DNA from: an uncultured Pseudomonadales bacterium
GTDB taxonomy: Bacteria; Pseudomonadota; Gammaproteobacteria; Pseudomonadales; Cellvibrionaceae
Assembly (NCBI GenBank): GCA_947488935.1
Contig: CANLBN010000002.1
Location: 372,001-436,000, forward strand
Reading direction: 5' to 3'
DNA: 64,000 bases
Each line of letters starts with the position of its first letter. The stretch's first letter is position 1. Below the pieces are notes generated by a model, which saw only the letters and a list, made by a program, of their open reading frames with translations, ran no database searches and had not been told where the DNA came from. Made by a program: the position numbers and the translations under genes. Positions 18,776-26,815 of the stretch are shown here, piece by piece.

Positions 18776-20050
18776 ATGAGTCAAACATACATCGCAGCCG
18801 CAGGTAAAAAAGAAATGCCTCTCTGGCAAAAAATACTAATAGGTATGGTATTGGGAGTCATTGCCGGTGCCATTTTAGGCCCCAATGCTGAGTACATCAA
18901 ACCGATTGGAACTTTATTTATTAATGCCATTAAAATGTTAATTGTACCTCTGGTATTTTGTTCACTAGTCGTTGGAGTAACTTCTATTCAAGACACGCGC
19001 AAGATGGGGCGTATTGGCTTGAAGTCTGTCGTTATTTACTTATTAACGACAGCCGCAGCCATTACTATAGGTTTGTTTCTTGCTACAGTATTTACACCGG
19101 GTGCGGGCTTAAATATGAGTGTCGAAGGGGCTGCTGGTTTGGGTAAAGAAGCGCCACCTATAGTACAAACTTTATTAAATATTATTCCTAAAAACCCTAT
19201 AAACGCGCTTGCGTCTGGCAATATTTTACAGATTATTTTCTTTGCTTTAGGTTTAGGTATTTCTCTGGCTTTGATTGGTGAAAAAGCCAAACCTGCTGTT
19301 GCAGTATTTGAAAGCCTTGCAGAGGCCATGTATCAATTAACCGCATTAGTAATGAAGTTTGCTCCCTATGGCGTTTTTGCCCTTATTGCATGGGTTGCAG
19401 GTAAATACGGTCTGGATATTTTATTGCCATTACTCACACTAATCATGCTGGTTTATGTGGGCTGTATTCTTCATGTGCTGGTGATTTACTCTGGCATTAT
19501 TAGCATTGTTGGCCGCCTAAACCCTGTAAATTATTTGCGTGGCCTTGTTAATCCTGCCGCTATTGCTTTTACTACAACAAGTAGCTCGGGCACATTACCT
19601 GCAACAATCAAAGCTTCTCGTGAAGAGCTAGGTGTTTCTAAAAGTATTTCGAGTTTTGTTCTGCCATTGGGCGCTACGATTAATATGGATGGAACAGCTC
19701 TCTATCAAGGTGTGTGTGCATTATTTGTTGCGCAAGCCTTTGGTATTGACTTAAGCATGTCCGACTACTTATTAATTATTATGACCTCAACTCTTGCCTC
19801 CATTGGTACTGCTGGTGTGCCTGGTGCGGGTTTAATTATGCTGTCACTGGTATTAACGACTGTTGGCTTACCGCTGGAAGGTCTGGCCATCGTAGCGGGT
19901 ATTGACCGTATTCTTGATATGGCGCGTACGAGTGTCAATGTCTGTGGTGACTTAATGGTGTCTGTCATTATTAGTAAAACCGAAGGTGAGCTAGATACCG
20001 ACGTGTACGCTGGCGATACAAATAAAGAAAGTTACCAATACGAGAGATAA
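18776..20050 (+). CDS. Dicarboxylate/amino acid:cation symporter (DAACS family)
   Basis: Sodium- or proton-coupled uptake system for aspartate, glutamate or C4-dicarboxylates. The 424-residue protein has eight helices and two re-entrant hairpins. The Ser-rich HP1 motif TTSSSGTLPAT, the NMDGTALYQG motif in TM7 and the GVPGAGLIML HP2 segment are all intact. The ATG at 18776 has AGAGG 6-10 nt upstream and is preferred over an in-frame ATG 21 nt earlier. With aspA and the racemase it forms an import-racemise-deaminate pathway. An Arg in TM8 (DRILDMARTSVNVCGD) points to acidic amino acid or dicarboxylate substrates. Confidence 0.92.
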   Translation: MSQTYIAAAGKKEMPLWQKILIGMVLGVIAGAILGPNAEYIKPIGTLFINAIKMLIVPLVFCSLVVGVTSIQDTRKMGRIGLKSVVIYLLTTAAAITIGLFLATVFTPGAGLNMSVEGAAGLGKEAPPIVQTLLNIIPKNPINALASGNILQIIFFALGLGISLALIGEKAKPAVAVFESLAEAMYQLTALVMKFAPYGVFALIAWVAGKYGLDILLPLLTLIMLVYVGCILHVLVIYSGIISIVGRLNPVNYLRGLVNPAAIAFTTTSSSGTLPATIKASREELGVSKSISSFVLPLGATINMDGTALYQGVCALFVAQAFGIDLSMSDYLLIIMTSTLASIGTAGVPGAGLIMLSLVLTTVGLPLEGLAIVAGIDRILDMARTSVNVCGDLMVSVIISKTEGELDTDVYAGDTNKESYQYER

Positions 20051-20071
20051 CGCGCTAACTATCTACTTTAA

Positions 20072-20120
20072 AGCTTAGAGACTCATGCACGTTACATATT
20101 TATTTATGGGTTTCTAAGCT
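20072..20120 (+). terminator. Weak hairpin after the symporter gene
   Basis: AGCTTAGA (20072-20079) and TCTAAGCT (20113-20120) form a perfect 8-bp stem separated by 33 bases, about 20 nt after the symporter stop. There is no strong T-run, so termination is uncertain; a second IR (TATTATCG/CGATAATA, 20175-20200) lies further on before the next gene. Confidence 0.3.
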
Positions 20121-20238
20121 ATTTGTTGACAATTACCCCGCTTACTACAGCGACTTACTCTATAGGGCTTAATCTATTATCGGGTTGTCTGTCGATAATA
20201 AGAGAATAATAAATCTATAACTATAAGCGAATAACCCC

Positions 20239-21009
20239 ATGTTTAAATTTCTCTCTATCTTTTACATCCGAAAAAAACAATTTGCCTTAGCTTTTATTGC
20301 CTCTCTGGTTTTTACTCTATCTATGCATGCTCAATCTCAAGCTATTCATTTAACCACAGAACATTATCCCCCTTATAATATTGATTTAAGCTTGACTAGC
20401 AAAAATAAAGCTAATCAAATAGGGGGTGCCTCTACAGAAATTGTTAAGGAGTTAATGCGCCGTTCTGAGTATTCTTATACGTTAAAACTATTTCCTTGGA
20501 AACGAGCTTATCAAGCTGCTCAACAAACAGTGTACACTGGAGTATTCTCAACGACTCGAACTCCTGCTAGGGAAGAACTCTTTAAATGGGTTGGCCCAAT
20601 AGCCGATAATAACTATGTTTTATTTACCTCTAGTGATCGTGATATTTTAATTTCTCGTATAGCGGATGCAAAAAATTATACGGTTGGAGCATACGGAGGG
20701 TCTGTTGCAGTAAGTATTATGGAAGATGCAGGTATTACTACAGAGCTAGTTCCTCGTGATTATTTAAATGTTTTAAAACTAGAGCGCGAGCGTATTGACC
20801 TATGGATATCGGGCAGTTTATATGGTCCATATTTGGCTAAACAAAACGGTGTTACCCAATTAAAAGAAGTATTTACCGTTCGTAAAACTCAAATGTATAT
20901 CGCTTTTAATAAAGAAACGCCAGATAGTATTATTGAAGCCCTAAACACTATTTTGGAATCAATGCGAAAAGAAGGCTTTATGGAAAGAGTGTATAGCCGT
21001 TATCGATAG
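20239..21009 (+). CDS. Periplasmic solute-binding protein, family 3 type
   Basis: The N-terminus has a charged start and hydrophobic signal peptide (cleavage about residues 33-35, after HAQSQA). The mature protein shows the bilobed SBP_bac_3 pattern (TTEHYPPYN; GGASTEIVKELMRRSEY; GVFSTTRTPAREELFKWVGP). This class binds amino acids or other polar solutes, but many members without a permease beside them (as here) act as sensors or are of unknown role. No ABC permease or ATPase gene is adjacent. It follows the aspartate operon by 190 bp and may be unrelated. Confidence 0.82.
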   Translation: MFKFLSIFYIRKKQFALAFIASLVFTLSMHAQSQAIHLTTEHYPPYNIDLSLTSKNKANQIGGASTEIVKELMRRSEYSYTLKLFPWKRAYQAAQQTVYTGVFSTTRTPAREELFKWVGPIADNNYVLFTSSDRDILISRIADAKNYTVGAYGGSVAVSIMEDAGITTELVPRDYLNVLKLERERIDLWISGSLYGPYLAKQNGVTQLKEVFTVRKTQMYIAFNKETPDSIIEALNTILESMRKEGFMERVYSRYR

Positions 21010-21460
21010 CGACAAAAATAGATAGAGCAGGGCACAGCTTTAGCGCTTATTAGTCATGGACGAGGGTTGTTAATCAAGGTTTAGCTTATGCTGAACCATA
21101 GTTCCTATTCTGGTTCCTCTATAAAACACCGCCTAACTTTCTGAAAAACCTAGATCAGCTCTTGTAATACATAGGTTGCAGTGGTTTTTTATTGCGTGTA
21201 AATAGAAAGTATTTAAAACGACCATCGTAAAATTCTGTATAAAAAAACAGCTATAATAAAAAGCGTCTAAAATTACAGGCTTAGGTCCCATGAGCAGCAT
21301 ATCCAGCGGGCTTCTTTTCTACAGTAAATAATTTTTTTAAATAAGTGTTATAAGTTGTTGAATTTGATATCATTTAATGGAAATTAATAGCAGAAAACTG
21401 ACAGAAAAAACTGCTGCATAGTTGGAATTCTGCCTAATATACTGTTCTGGCTTTAAAATA
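21010..21460. other. Non-coding region at the left edge of the cassette array
   Basis: This 451-bp AT-rich stretch has no convincing ORF. It separates the chromosomal-looking solute-binding gene from the first cassette-like gene. I looked here for an integron attI site or an intI remnant and could not identify either. A loosely attC-core-like GTTGGAA occurs at 21420-21426, without a clear partner. Confidence 0.35.
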
Positions 21461-21853
21461 ATGAAATTAATTACTATTACTTTAGCTTTAATTTTATCTA
21501 TAGCTGCAAATGCTTCTCAAGAAGGTGTTCTTCCGTTTTCTGAATTTACTATTAAATCAGGTGGCATAGGCGAATCAGGCCCAGTAGAAATTATTGGCAT
21601 CAAAAGCAGTGATGGTGTCTTTGTTTCTATTACTGTTAATGCTTTTGGTAAAAATCACCACTTCCCTAAAAGCATACTTAAAGAAATACCAGCTATAAAT
21701 CAAAATGGTATTCAGTTAACCTATGAAGCAGGTTACAGTTCATTGGGTGGTAAAACCATATATATTCAGTTTCAAAAGGGTTTTACTTCTGGCGTGCAAT
21801 CTAAGTTTTTGGTTGCGCTAAATGAACAAGGCTCATTCGAGGTGCTTAAATGA
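21461..21853 (+). CDS. Exported hypothetical protein (cassette gene)
   Basis: A 130-residue protein with a clear signal peptide (MKLITITLALILSIAANAS, cleavage near residue 19). The mature part is beta-like and has no domain I recognise. The start at 21461 is preferred over an in-frame TTG at 21422 because the signal peptide begins there. It ends 9 bases before the first attC-like site, the arrangement expected of a gene cassette. Confidence 0.65.
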   Translation: MKLITITLALILSIAANASQEGVLPFSEFTIKSGGIGESGPVEIIGIKSSDGVFVSITVNAFGKNHHFPKSILKEIPAINQNGIQLTYEAGYSSLGGKTIYIQFQKGFTSGVQSKFLVALNEQGSFEVLK

Positions 21854-21861
21854 GTAAAAGC

Positions 21862-21959
21862 CATAACAAGGCCATCAAATTCGTTCCAGCCATAAAAAGC
21901 ATGGCCTCCACCGGACTGCCTACGCGTTGCTTCGGCATCCGTTTATGGCGACGTTATGT
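21862..21959 (+). other. attC-like site 1
   Basis: Left end CCATAACAAGGCCAT, right end ATGGCGACGTTATGT. The reverse complement of the right end (ACATAACGTCGCCAT) matches the left end with a few mismatches, giving the R''-L''/L'-R' pairing of an attC. The inner 60 bases form a variable GC-rich loop. It is followed within 16 bases by the next cassette start. Confidence 0.75.
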
Positions 21960-21974
21960 ATCTTTAGGAAAGAA

Positions 21975-22280
21975 ATGATAACTTGTCATATTAAATATAT
22001 AGTTGATCCAAACAAGCTTGAAGAGTTTGAAAATTATGCAAAGCTATGGATTCCTTTGGTGAATAAGTTTGGTGGCCAGCATCATGGTTATTTTTTGCCA
22101 TCAGAAGGGGCAAATAATGTAGCGTTGGCATTATTTACATTTCCTAGTCTCGCTGCTTATGAAATATATCGTAAAGATTCGTTTCAAGACAGGGAGTGTT
22201 TGGCAGCATATGAATATGCTAAAAGTACAAAATGTATAGTTAGTATTGAACGTAGCTTCTTCAAGCCAATGTTTAATTAA
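21975..22280 (+). CDS. NIPSNAP-family-like protein (cassette gene)
   Basis: The 101-residue protein has the short alpha/beta dimeric-barrel pattern of NIPSNAP proteins (CHIKYIVDPNKLEEFENYAKLW, split here as ITCHIKYIV and LEEFENYAKLW; GGQHHGYFLPSEG; ALFTFPSLAAYEIYR). Such proteins are frequent integron cassette cargo, and their role is not established. The ATG at 21975 follows AGGAAAG. An upstream in-frame extension to 21927 runs into attC1 and is rejected. It lies between attC-like sites 1 and 2. Confidence 0.75.
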   Translation: MITCHIKYIVDPNKLEEFENYAKLWIPLVNKFGGQHHGYFLPSEGANNVALALFTFPSLAAYEIYRKDSFQDRECLAAYEYAKSTKCIVSIERSFFKPMFN

Positions 22281-22358
22281 TACATAACAAGTCAAACCAG
22301 TTTGCAGCTATCGCTGCCGGACGTTACTAACGTTCGCCGCTTTTTGAGGCGTTATGTT
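22281..22358 (+). other. attC-like site 2
   Basis: This is the clearest site. The outer ends ACATAAC and GTTATGT are exact inverted repeats, and the arms continue as ACATAACAAGTCAAA against TTTTTGAGGCGTTATGT, with the extra base expected in attC. The inner loop is GC-rich with its own small hairpin (AACGTTAC/GTTACTAACGTT). It starts directly after the NIPSNAP-like stop codon. Confidence 0.85.
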
Positions 22359-22376
22359 TCTTGAGAGTTTATACTC

Positions 22377-22868
22377 ATGATTATTAGAGAAGCCAAAAAA
22401 GAAGACTGGAACGCAATATGGCCTATCTTTAATGAGATAGTTGCTTCCGGTGACACATATGCATATGAAACAGATACAACTAAAGAACAAGCAGAAAAAA
22501 TTTGGCTAGATGCACCTCATAAAACTTATGTTTTCGAAGAAAATAATGAAATCCTAGGTACGTATTATTTAAAAGCGAATCAAGCTGGGCCAGGAAATCA
22601 TGTGTGTAATTGTGGTTATATGGTTTCTTCAAATGCCAGAGGTAAAGGGCTGGCAACCACTATGTGCAAGCACTCCCAAGAAGCGGCTGTAGAGCTGGGT
22701 TACAAAGCTATGCAATTCAATTTTGTAGCCTCAAGCAACGAAGGTGCTGTTCGCTTATGGGGAAAGCTTGGTTTTGACATAGTAGGTACTTTACCAAAAG
22801 CATTTAAACATCCGGTTAAAGGCTACGTAGATGCTCTGGTAATGTTTAAATCGTTGGTAAAAACATAA
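22377..22868 (+). CDS. GNAT-family N-acetyltransferase (cassette gene)
   Basis: The 163-residue protein has the GNAT fold: IREAKKEDWNAIWPIF at the N-terminus, then the acetyl-CoA pyrophosphate loop in VSSNARGKGLATTMCKH (R/Q-x-x-G-x-G/A form), and ASSNEGAVRLWGKLGFDIVGTLP at the end of the fold. It resembles phosphinothricin/L-amino acid acetyltransferases. Acetyltransferases are common resistance cargo of integrons, but the substrate here is unknown. It is bounded by attC-like sites 2 and 3. Confidence 0.87.
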   Translation: MIIREAKKEDWNAIWPIFNEIVASGDTYAYETDTTKEQAEKIWLDAPHKTYVFEENNEILGTYYLKANQAGPGNHVCNCGYMVSSNARGKGLATTMCKHSQEAAVELGYKAMQFNFVASSNEGAVRLWGKLGFDIVGTLPKAFKHPVKGYVDALVMFKSLVKT

Positions 22869-22961
22869 CAAAGCTAGGCAACACCGCCCACGTTGTGGGC
22901 TAGACGTCTTTTCCGCGGCTTCGCCGCTACAAATCCGCCGTTGCTAGCGGCGTTAAGTTAC
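22864..22961 (+). other. attC-like site 3
   Basis: Left end ACATAACAAAGCTAGGC, right end GCTAGCGGCGTTAAGTT. The right core GTTAAGT fits GTTRRRY exactly, and the arms (AGCTAGGC / GCTAGCGGC) pair. The R'' end overlaps the stop codon of the acetyltransferase gene. The inner part has GC-rich secondary hairpins. Confidence 0.75.
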
Positions 22962-22992
22962 ATTCCCTGAGATGAGAATAGTAAAGAAATGG

Positions 22993-23832
22993 TTACCCTT
23001 CCTGAAAATCCGTTGATACTGAGGAATCAGACCACTTTTCTAATTCTTCTATGCGATTATTGAGAGCATCGCGAGACATTGAAAGAGCATCCGAACCTGC
23101 AACAAGGCGGGCCGGGCGCTGACTAAGACCCGCAACATTAACAATTAGTTGTGCCAATTTATTGGGGTCTCCTGGCTGCATATGGCTATAACTGTCATAC
23201 TGTGATTTTTGGGTGCTGACAGCATCTGCATAGTCTTGAACTTGAATCTGGCCGTAGCGCACCGATGACGCATCCAGAAAATCAGTGCGAAAAAAACCGG
23301 GCTCAACGATGGTGACATCAATTCCAAAGCGAGCAACTTCCATTGAAAGACTTTCTGAAAAACCCTCGACAGCAAACTTGGATGCGCAATATATGGATGC
23401 TCCATCAAACCCAATAGAGCCACCAATGGATGAAAGGTTAAGTATATAACCACGTCGTTGCCTACGCATTTCTGGCAATACTGCTCGAGTTACATGCATC
23501 AAACCAAAAACGTTGACGGAAAATTGCTGTTCAATGGCCGAAGTCTCAATTGTCTCGAAGTGACCTAGTTGCCCGAAACCAGCATTGTTCACTAGGATAT
23601 CAATTCCTCCAAATCGCTCAATAGACCTTGCCACTGCTTTTTGTACCGCCGCACTATTTTGGACGTCTAGTTCAATACACTCCAACTGCTCTATGTGCGC
23701 ATTAAATTGTTCTTGAAGTGTTGTTACATTACGTGCAGTTGCGACTACATTATCTCCTTCCGCAAGGGCTGCCTTTACTATTTCAAGCCCAATACCGCGA
23801 GATCCTCCTGTGATAAACCATGTGTTTTTCAT
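22993..23832 (-). CDS. Short-chain dehydrogenase/reductase
   Basis: Classical SDR oxidoreductase of 279 residues: the NAD(P)-binding TGGSRGIG loop (residues 8-15), NNAG at about 86-89, catalytic Ser in NLSSIGGS, and YCASK with catalytic Tyr and Lys. The Arg after the glycine loop and the R in TARN suggest NADP. The start has AGGAGA upstream (complement of 23842-23847). It is on the strand opposite to the cassette array and divergent from the AraC-type gene, which probably regulates it. Substrate is unknown. Confidence 0.9.
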   Translation of the reverse strand: MKNTWFITGGSRGIGLEIVKAALAEGDNVVATARNVTTLQEQFNAHIEQLECIELDVQNSAAVQKAVARSIERFGGIDILVNNAGFGQLGHFETIETSAIEQQFSVNVFGLMHVTRAVLPEMRRQRRGYILNLSSIGGSIGFDGASIYCASKFAVEGFSESLSMEVARFGIDVTIVEPGFFRTDFLDASSVRYGQIQVQDYADAVSTQKSQYDSYSHMQPGDPNKLAQLIVNVAGLSQRPARLVAGSDALSMSRDALNNRIEELEKWSDSSVSTDFQEG

Positions 23833-24006
23833 ACAATTATCTCCTGTATTTCAGTGATGGCCCCTCATAGTTATGGAGTGGCATAAGTGATATTTTGTCA
23901 AAAAAACACTTTAATACGATATATTGGTTTTCTCGCATTCTTGTACAATCCTCCACGTCTATGTATTCTCGTCTATCCAGCGAAAATAGCGGTGGGAAGT
24001 ATTTAT

Positions 24007-24911
24007 ATGCGTTCAATTAATGACTTAGCCGATTTGCTGCTGCAGTTTGCACGCAGTGATGGTATTTTTAAGACTCCTATTCCTAGAATGTCTATTCTGC
24101 GCTGTTCCGAACCTACAGCACCCGAATTAGTTCTATATGAACCTTCAATATGTGTAGTCGCTCAGGGAGTGAAAGAAGTAAGGCTTGATCATCAGACTTA
24201 TCGTTATGATTCTGCTCACTACCTGTTGGGCTCTGTGCAGCTCCCAGTTTTTGGAGCCGTCACGAAAGCGACAAAAAAAATCCTTATATTTGCCTTAAAC
24301 TAGATTTGGAGCCTGAGATCATTATCGAATCGATGACGATATCTGTTGAAGCAAATAATAACAACGCTATCTCTTCGGGGTTAAAACTAGGGCAAATGGA
24401 TGATCAGTTAATAGATACGGTGGTGAGGCTAGCGGAGACAATGAACGACCGAAAGAGTATTGATGCTTTATCTCCATTGATTGAAAAAGAATTGATTTGG
24501 CGACTTCTTCAGAATCCGGAGACTCATTCTGTTCTTACTCAAATGGTTACATCAAGCAGCAGGTTGCGCCATATAAGAAAAGCTATTGAGTGGATCGAAG
24601 ATCACTTCACTGAACCAATGTCCACTAGAGATCTTGCCGATATCGCATTAATGGGGCAATCTTGTTTTCATAAGCATTTTAAAACAGTTACCGGGACAAG
24701 TCCTATGCGTTTTAGAAGTCATTTGCGTTTGATGGCAGCAAGGCGCCTTATGGTTGTGGAGGGTTATGCTGCTGCAGAAGCTGGGTTTGAGGTGGGTTAT
24801 CGTGAACCTGCACAATTCAGTCGAGAATATTCCAAGCTGTTTGGTTATGCACCAAAACAGGATACTAACCGCCTGAAAAATAGCTTACTGGCGACTATCA
24901 ATCAGCTATGA
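24007..24911 (+). pseudogene. AraC-family regulator, frameshifted in a poly-A run
   Basis: The first part (24007 to the TAG at 24301) encodes the N-terminal AraC_N-type effector domain (RSINDLADLLLQFARSDG, RYDSAHYLLGSVQLPV). The second part (about 24275-24911) encodes the rest plus two helix-turn-helix motifs (STRDLADIALMGQSCFHKHFK; EAGFEVGYREPAQFSREYSKLF). The two are in different frames. Adding one A to the 8-A run at 24273-24280 restores KNPYICLKLDLEPE and one 301-residue protein. It is therefore either a pseudogene, a phase-variable or slippage-expressed gene, or a sequencing error. It is divergent from the SDR gene. Confidence 0.8.
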
Positions 24912-24967
24912 TGCTGTTTATTTGTGTTAGGGGGAAAGTACAATAATTGTCGATAAGTGATGCCAGA

Positions 24968-25042
24968 AAACTTAACAAGGCGCTGCTGTCGGACAAGCTT
25001 TCCGCTACGTTCCAAACTTGCCGCGGAGCGCGGCGTTATATT
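24968..25042 (+). other. attC-like site 4
   Basis: Left end ACTTAACAAGGCGCTGC (ACTTAAC fits RYYYAAC exactly), right end GCGGAGCGCGGCGTTATAT. The reverse complement of the right end (ATATAACGCCGCGCTCC) pairs with the left arm with the usual displaced base. The central loop is short and contains a further hairpin. Confidence 0.8.
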
Positions 25043-25055
25043 TAAAGATATACTT

Positions 25056-25610
25056 ATGAAGAAAAATCTACTCATCGCCGCTGTCGTTATTTTACTTTTG
25101 TTAATAGGCGCGTACTTTTATTTTTCGGGTAAAGAGTATTCAGTTCGTTTAACTGAGCTAGAGATACAAACTAAATTAGCTGAAAAATTACCAATTACTA
25201 AGACTTACTTCTTTATTTTCCAGTTAACGATAAGCAACCCAAGAGTTCGGTTAGAAAATGGCTCTTCTTCTGTTAACGCGGGTTTAGACGTAGTTTTAAA
25301 CATAACTGTTGGTGAAAATCTCAAACCCCTTGGAGGGACTGTCGATGTATCTGGTGGAATTAGATATGCTTCAGAAAATGGGGAGTTTTTTCTAACTAAC
25401 CCTAAAATCGAGAATTTTGAGATACAAGGAATAAACCCAAAATATACAAATAAGGTAAATGCATCAATTACAAAGTTTCTTAACGAGTACTACGAAAAGA
25501 ACGCAATATACACACTAAATTATTCTGACAGTAAGCAGACAGTAGCTAGAATGATTTTAAAAGATGTCATTGTAGATAATAAGGAATTGGCTATTACTCT
25601 TGGAATATAA
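25056..25610 (+). CDS. Membrane-anchored LEA-like / DUF1439-like protein (cassette gene)
   Basis: The 184-residue protein starts with an uncleaved-looking signal anchor (KKNLLIAAVVILLLLIGAYFYF) followed by a periplasmic beta-rich domain with repeated hydrophobic alternation. The pattern (VRLTELEIQTKLAEKLPI ... VNAGLDVVLNITV) resembles DUF1439/LEA-type envelope proteins, some of which bind lipids. This is a fold-level resemblance only. I place the start at the ATG at 25056; the longer frame from 24957 runs through attC4. Confidence 0.65.
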   Translation: MKKNLLIAAVVILLLLIGAYFYFSGKEYSVRLTELEIQTKLAEKLPITKTYFFIFQLTISNPRVRLENGSSSVNAGLDVVLNITVGENLKPLGGTVDVSGGIRYASENGEFFLTNPKIENFEIQGINPKYTNKVNASITKFLNEYYEKNAIYTLNYSDSKQTVARMILKDVIVDNKELAITLGI

Positions 25611-25656
25611 ATTAACACGTCAATCAATTTCGCGTCGGCTCTTGAGGCGTTATGTG
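25609..25656 (+). other. attC-like site 5, miniature
   Basis: About 48 bp, much shorter than its neighbours. Left arm ATTAACACGTCAA, right arm TTGAGGCGTTATGT; the right arm's reverse complement is ACATAACGCCTCAA, which pairs with the left arm with the displaced base. Only about 20 bases lie between the arms. It begins at the stop codon of the preceding cassette gene. Confidence 0.65.
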
Positions 25657-25701
25657 GTTGTAGTAGTCAAAACGAAAATTACTTAAGTGGAGAATAATAT
25701 A

Positions 25702-26136
25702 ATGGCCGGCCTTACTCTGGAAACTGCCAACCAAATCGTATCGGAAGCAAGGAAACACGCTCGATCAATTGATGCCGCGCCAATTTGTATTGCGGTGCTA
25801 GATACTAGAGGCGTAGTTATTGCTCTTCAAACAGAGGATGGTAGCGCTCTTCTTCGGCCCGACATTGCTCAGGGGAAAGCTTGGAGTAACCTTGGTATTG
25901 GAGCTAGTACCCGCAGTATGCGAAGTGCATTCGAGGGGTTGCCAAACATGAACCCAGCATTTCATTCATTTATGCATCTGGCTGGTGGTCGTCTAGTGCC
26001 GTCTCCTGGTGGGGTGTTCATTATGGATGGAGATGAAACCATCGGGGCTATTGGTGTTTCTGGTGATCATCCTGATATCGATGAGGCTTGTGCAATTGCG
26101 GGGATCGAGGCAGTGGGACTAACGGCGCGAGTTTAA
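25702..26136 (+). CDS. GlcG/HbpS-family heme-binding-like protein
   Basis: The 144-residue protein matches the compact GlcG/HbpS (DUF336) fold: LTLETANQIVSEARKHARSID at the start, IAVLDTRGVVIALQTEDG, then GGRLVPSPGGVFIMDGDETIGAIGVSGD and a C-terminal DEACAIAGIEAV. Members bind heme or act as accessories in glycolate or cobalamin pathways; none of those partners is nearby. The ATG at 25702 has GGAGA 9-13 nt upstream. It lies in the cassette array, but a clear attC was not seen after it. Confidence 0.82.
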   Translation: MAGLTLETANQIVSEARKHARSIDAAPICIAVLDTRGVVIALQTEDGSALLRPDIAQGKAWSNLGIGASTRSMRSAFEGLPNMNPAFHSFMHLAGGRLVPSPGGVFIMDGDETIGAIGVSGDHPDIDEACAIAGIEAVGLTARV

Positions 26137-26181
26137 TGATTTTTCCCGTGCATTTTCTCGAAACTAAACCTCCCTCTATAA

Positions 26182-26212
26182 GGTAGGCACTTACTTAACC
26201 AAAGAGGTAGGC
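26182..26212 (+). repeat. Direct repeat GGTAGGC, 24 bp apart
   Basis: GGTAGGC at 26182-26188 recurs at 26206-26212, each followed by a related RCWTTM pattern. It lies between the GlcG-like and lipoprotein genes, where an attC would be expected but is not seen. A regulator site or remnant repeat is possible. Confidence 0.3.
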
Positions 26213-26276
26213 GCATTCATTAAAGCGATACACTAGGATATTTTATGAACATTAATTTTACAATGGAGCTCGCGCA

Positions 26277-26738
26277 ATGAGGTTTTCAGTGCGCCAGACA
26301 ATAAATTACATACTATTATTGCTAACTGTTTTTCTAATGACGAGTTGTTCCGGCAACTCTTTGAGCGAAGTGAGTGTCGAGGCTACGGCGGATTCTAATC
26401 GTTCTCTACCAGTGGCCTTGGATTTACTATTTATTAACGACTCAGCACTAATACCAGAATTAACTGCGTTAAGCGGACCCGAGTGGTTTGCTAAAAAACG
26501 GCAATTTATGCTGAATTATCAGCAGCAGATTCTCTTAGCTAGCTTGGAAGTAGTGCCGTTGTCAGCAATGCAGGCAGTATCATTGCCCGATGGTTATAAA
26601 AATGCGGAAAACGTTCTAATGTTTGTAAATTATCTGGCGGGTGATGGTCAGCACGTTGCGGAATTAAGCAACTATAAGCAGTTGAAAATACGCTTAGAGC
26701 GTGAGCGTTATCAATTACTGGAGACGAGCAAGGAGTGA
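26277..26738 (+). CDS. Putative lipoprotein (cassette-region gene)
   Basis: The N-terminus has a lipoprotein signal with lipobox LMTSC. The mature part is small and helical and I do not recognise it with confidence; its pattern (DLLFINDSALIPELTALSGPEWF, KKRQFMLNYQQQILLASLEVVPL) is faintly reminiscent of type VI secretion lipoproteins, but no other T6SS gene is present. The start is ATG at 26277. It is followed by attC-like site 6. Confidence 0.6.
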   Translation: MRFSVRQTINYILLLLTVFLMTSCSGNSLSEVSVEATADSNRSLPVALDLLFINDSALIPELTALSGPEWFAKKRQFMLNYQQQILLASLEVVPLSAMQAVSLPDGYKNAENVLMFVNYLAGDGQHVAELSNYKQLKIRLERERYQLLETSKE

Positions 26739-26743
26739 TATTT

Positions 26744-26810
26744 ATGACAAACTGGCTACATCAGCATGCACTCCATTGCGTGTCCTACCGCTGTACATAG
26801 GCGTTGTGTA
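26744..26810 (+). other. attC-like site 6, degenerate
   Basis: Left end ATGACAAACTGGCTACATCAG; right end CTGTACATAGGCGTTGTGTA. The reverse complement of the right end (TACACAACGCCTATGTACAG) aligns with the left end. The R' core GTTGTGT deviates from GTTRRRY, so this site may be inactive. Its spacing after one cassette gene and before the next supports the reading. Confidence 0.5.
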
Positions 26811-26815
26811 CTAAT

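Noticed and set aside
21010..21460. attI site or remnant integrase at the left edge of the array
   Set aside because: No conserved integrase motifs in any frame and no clear attI core with a partner; only a weak GTTGGAA.
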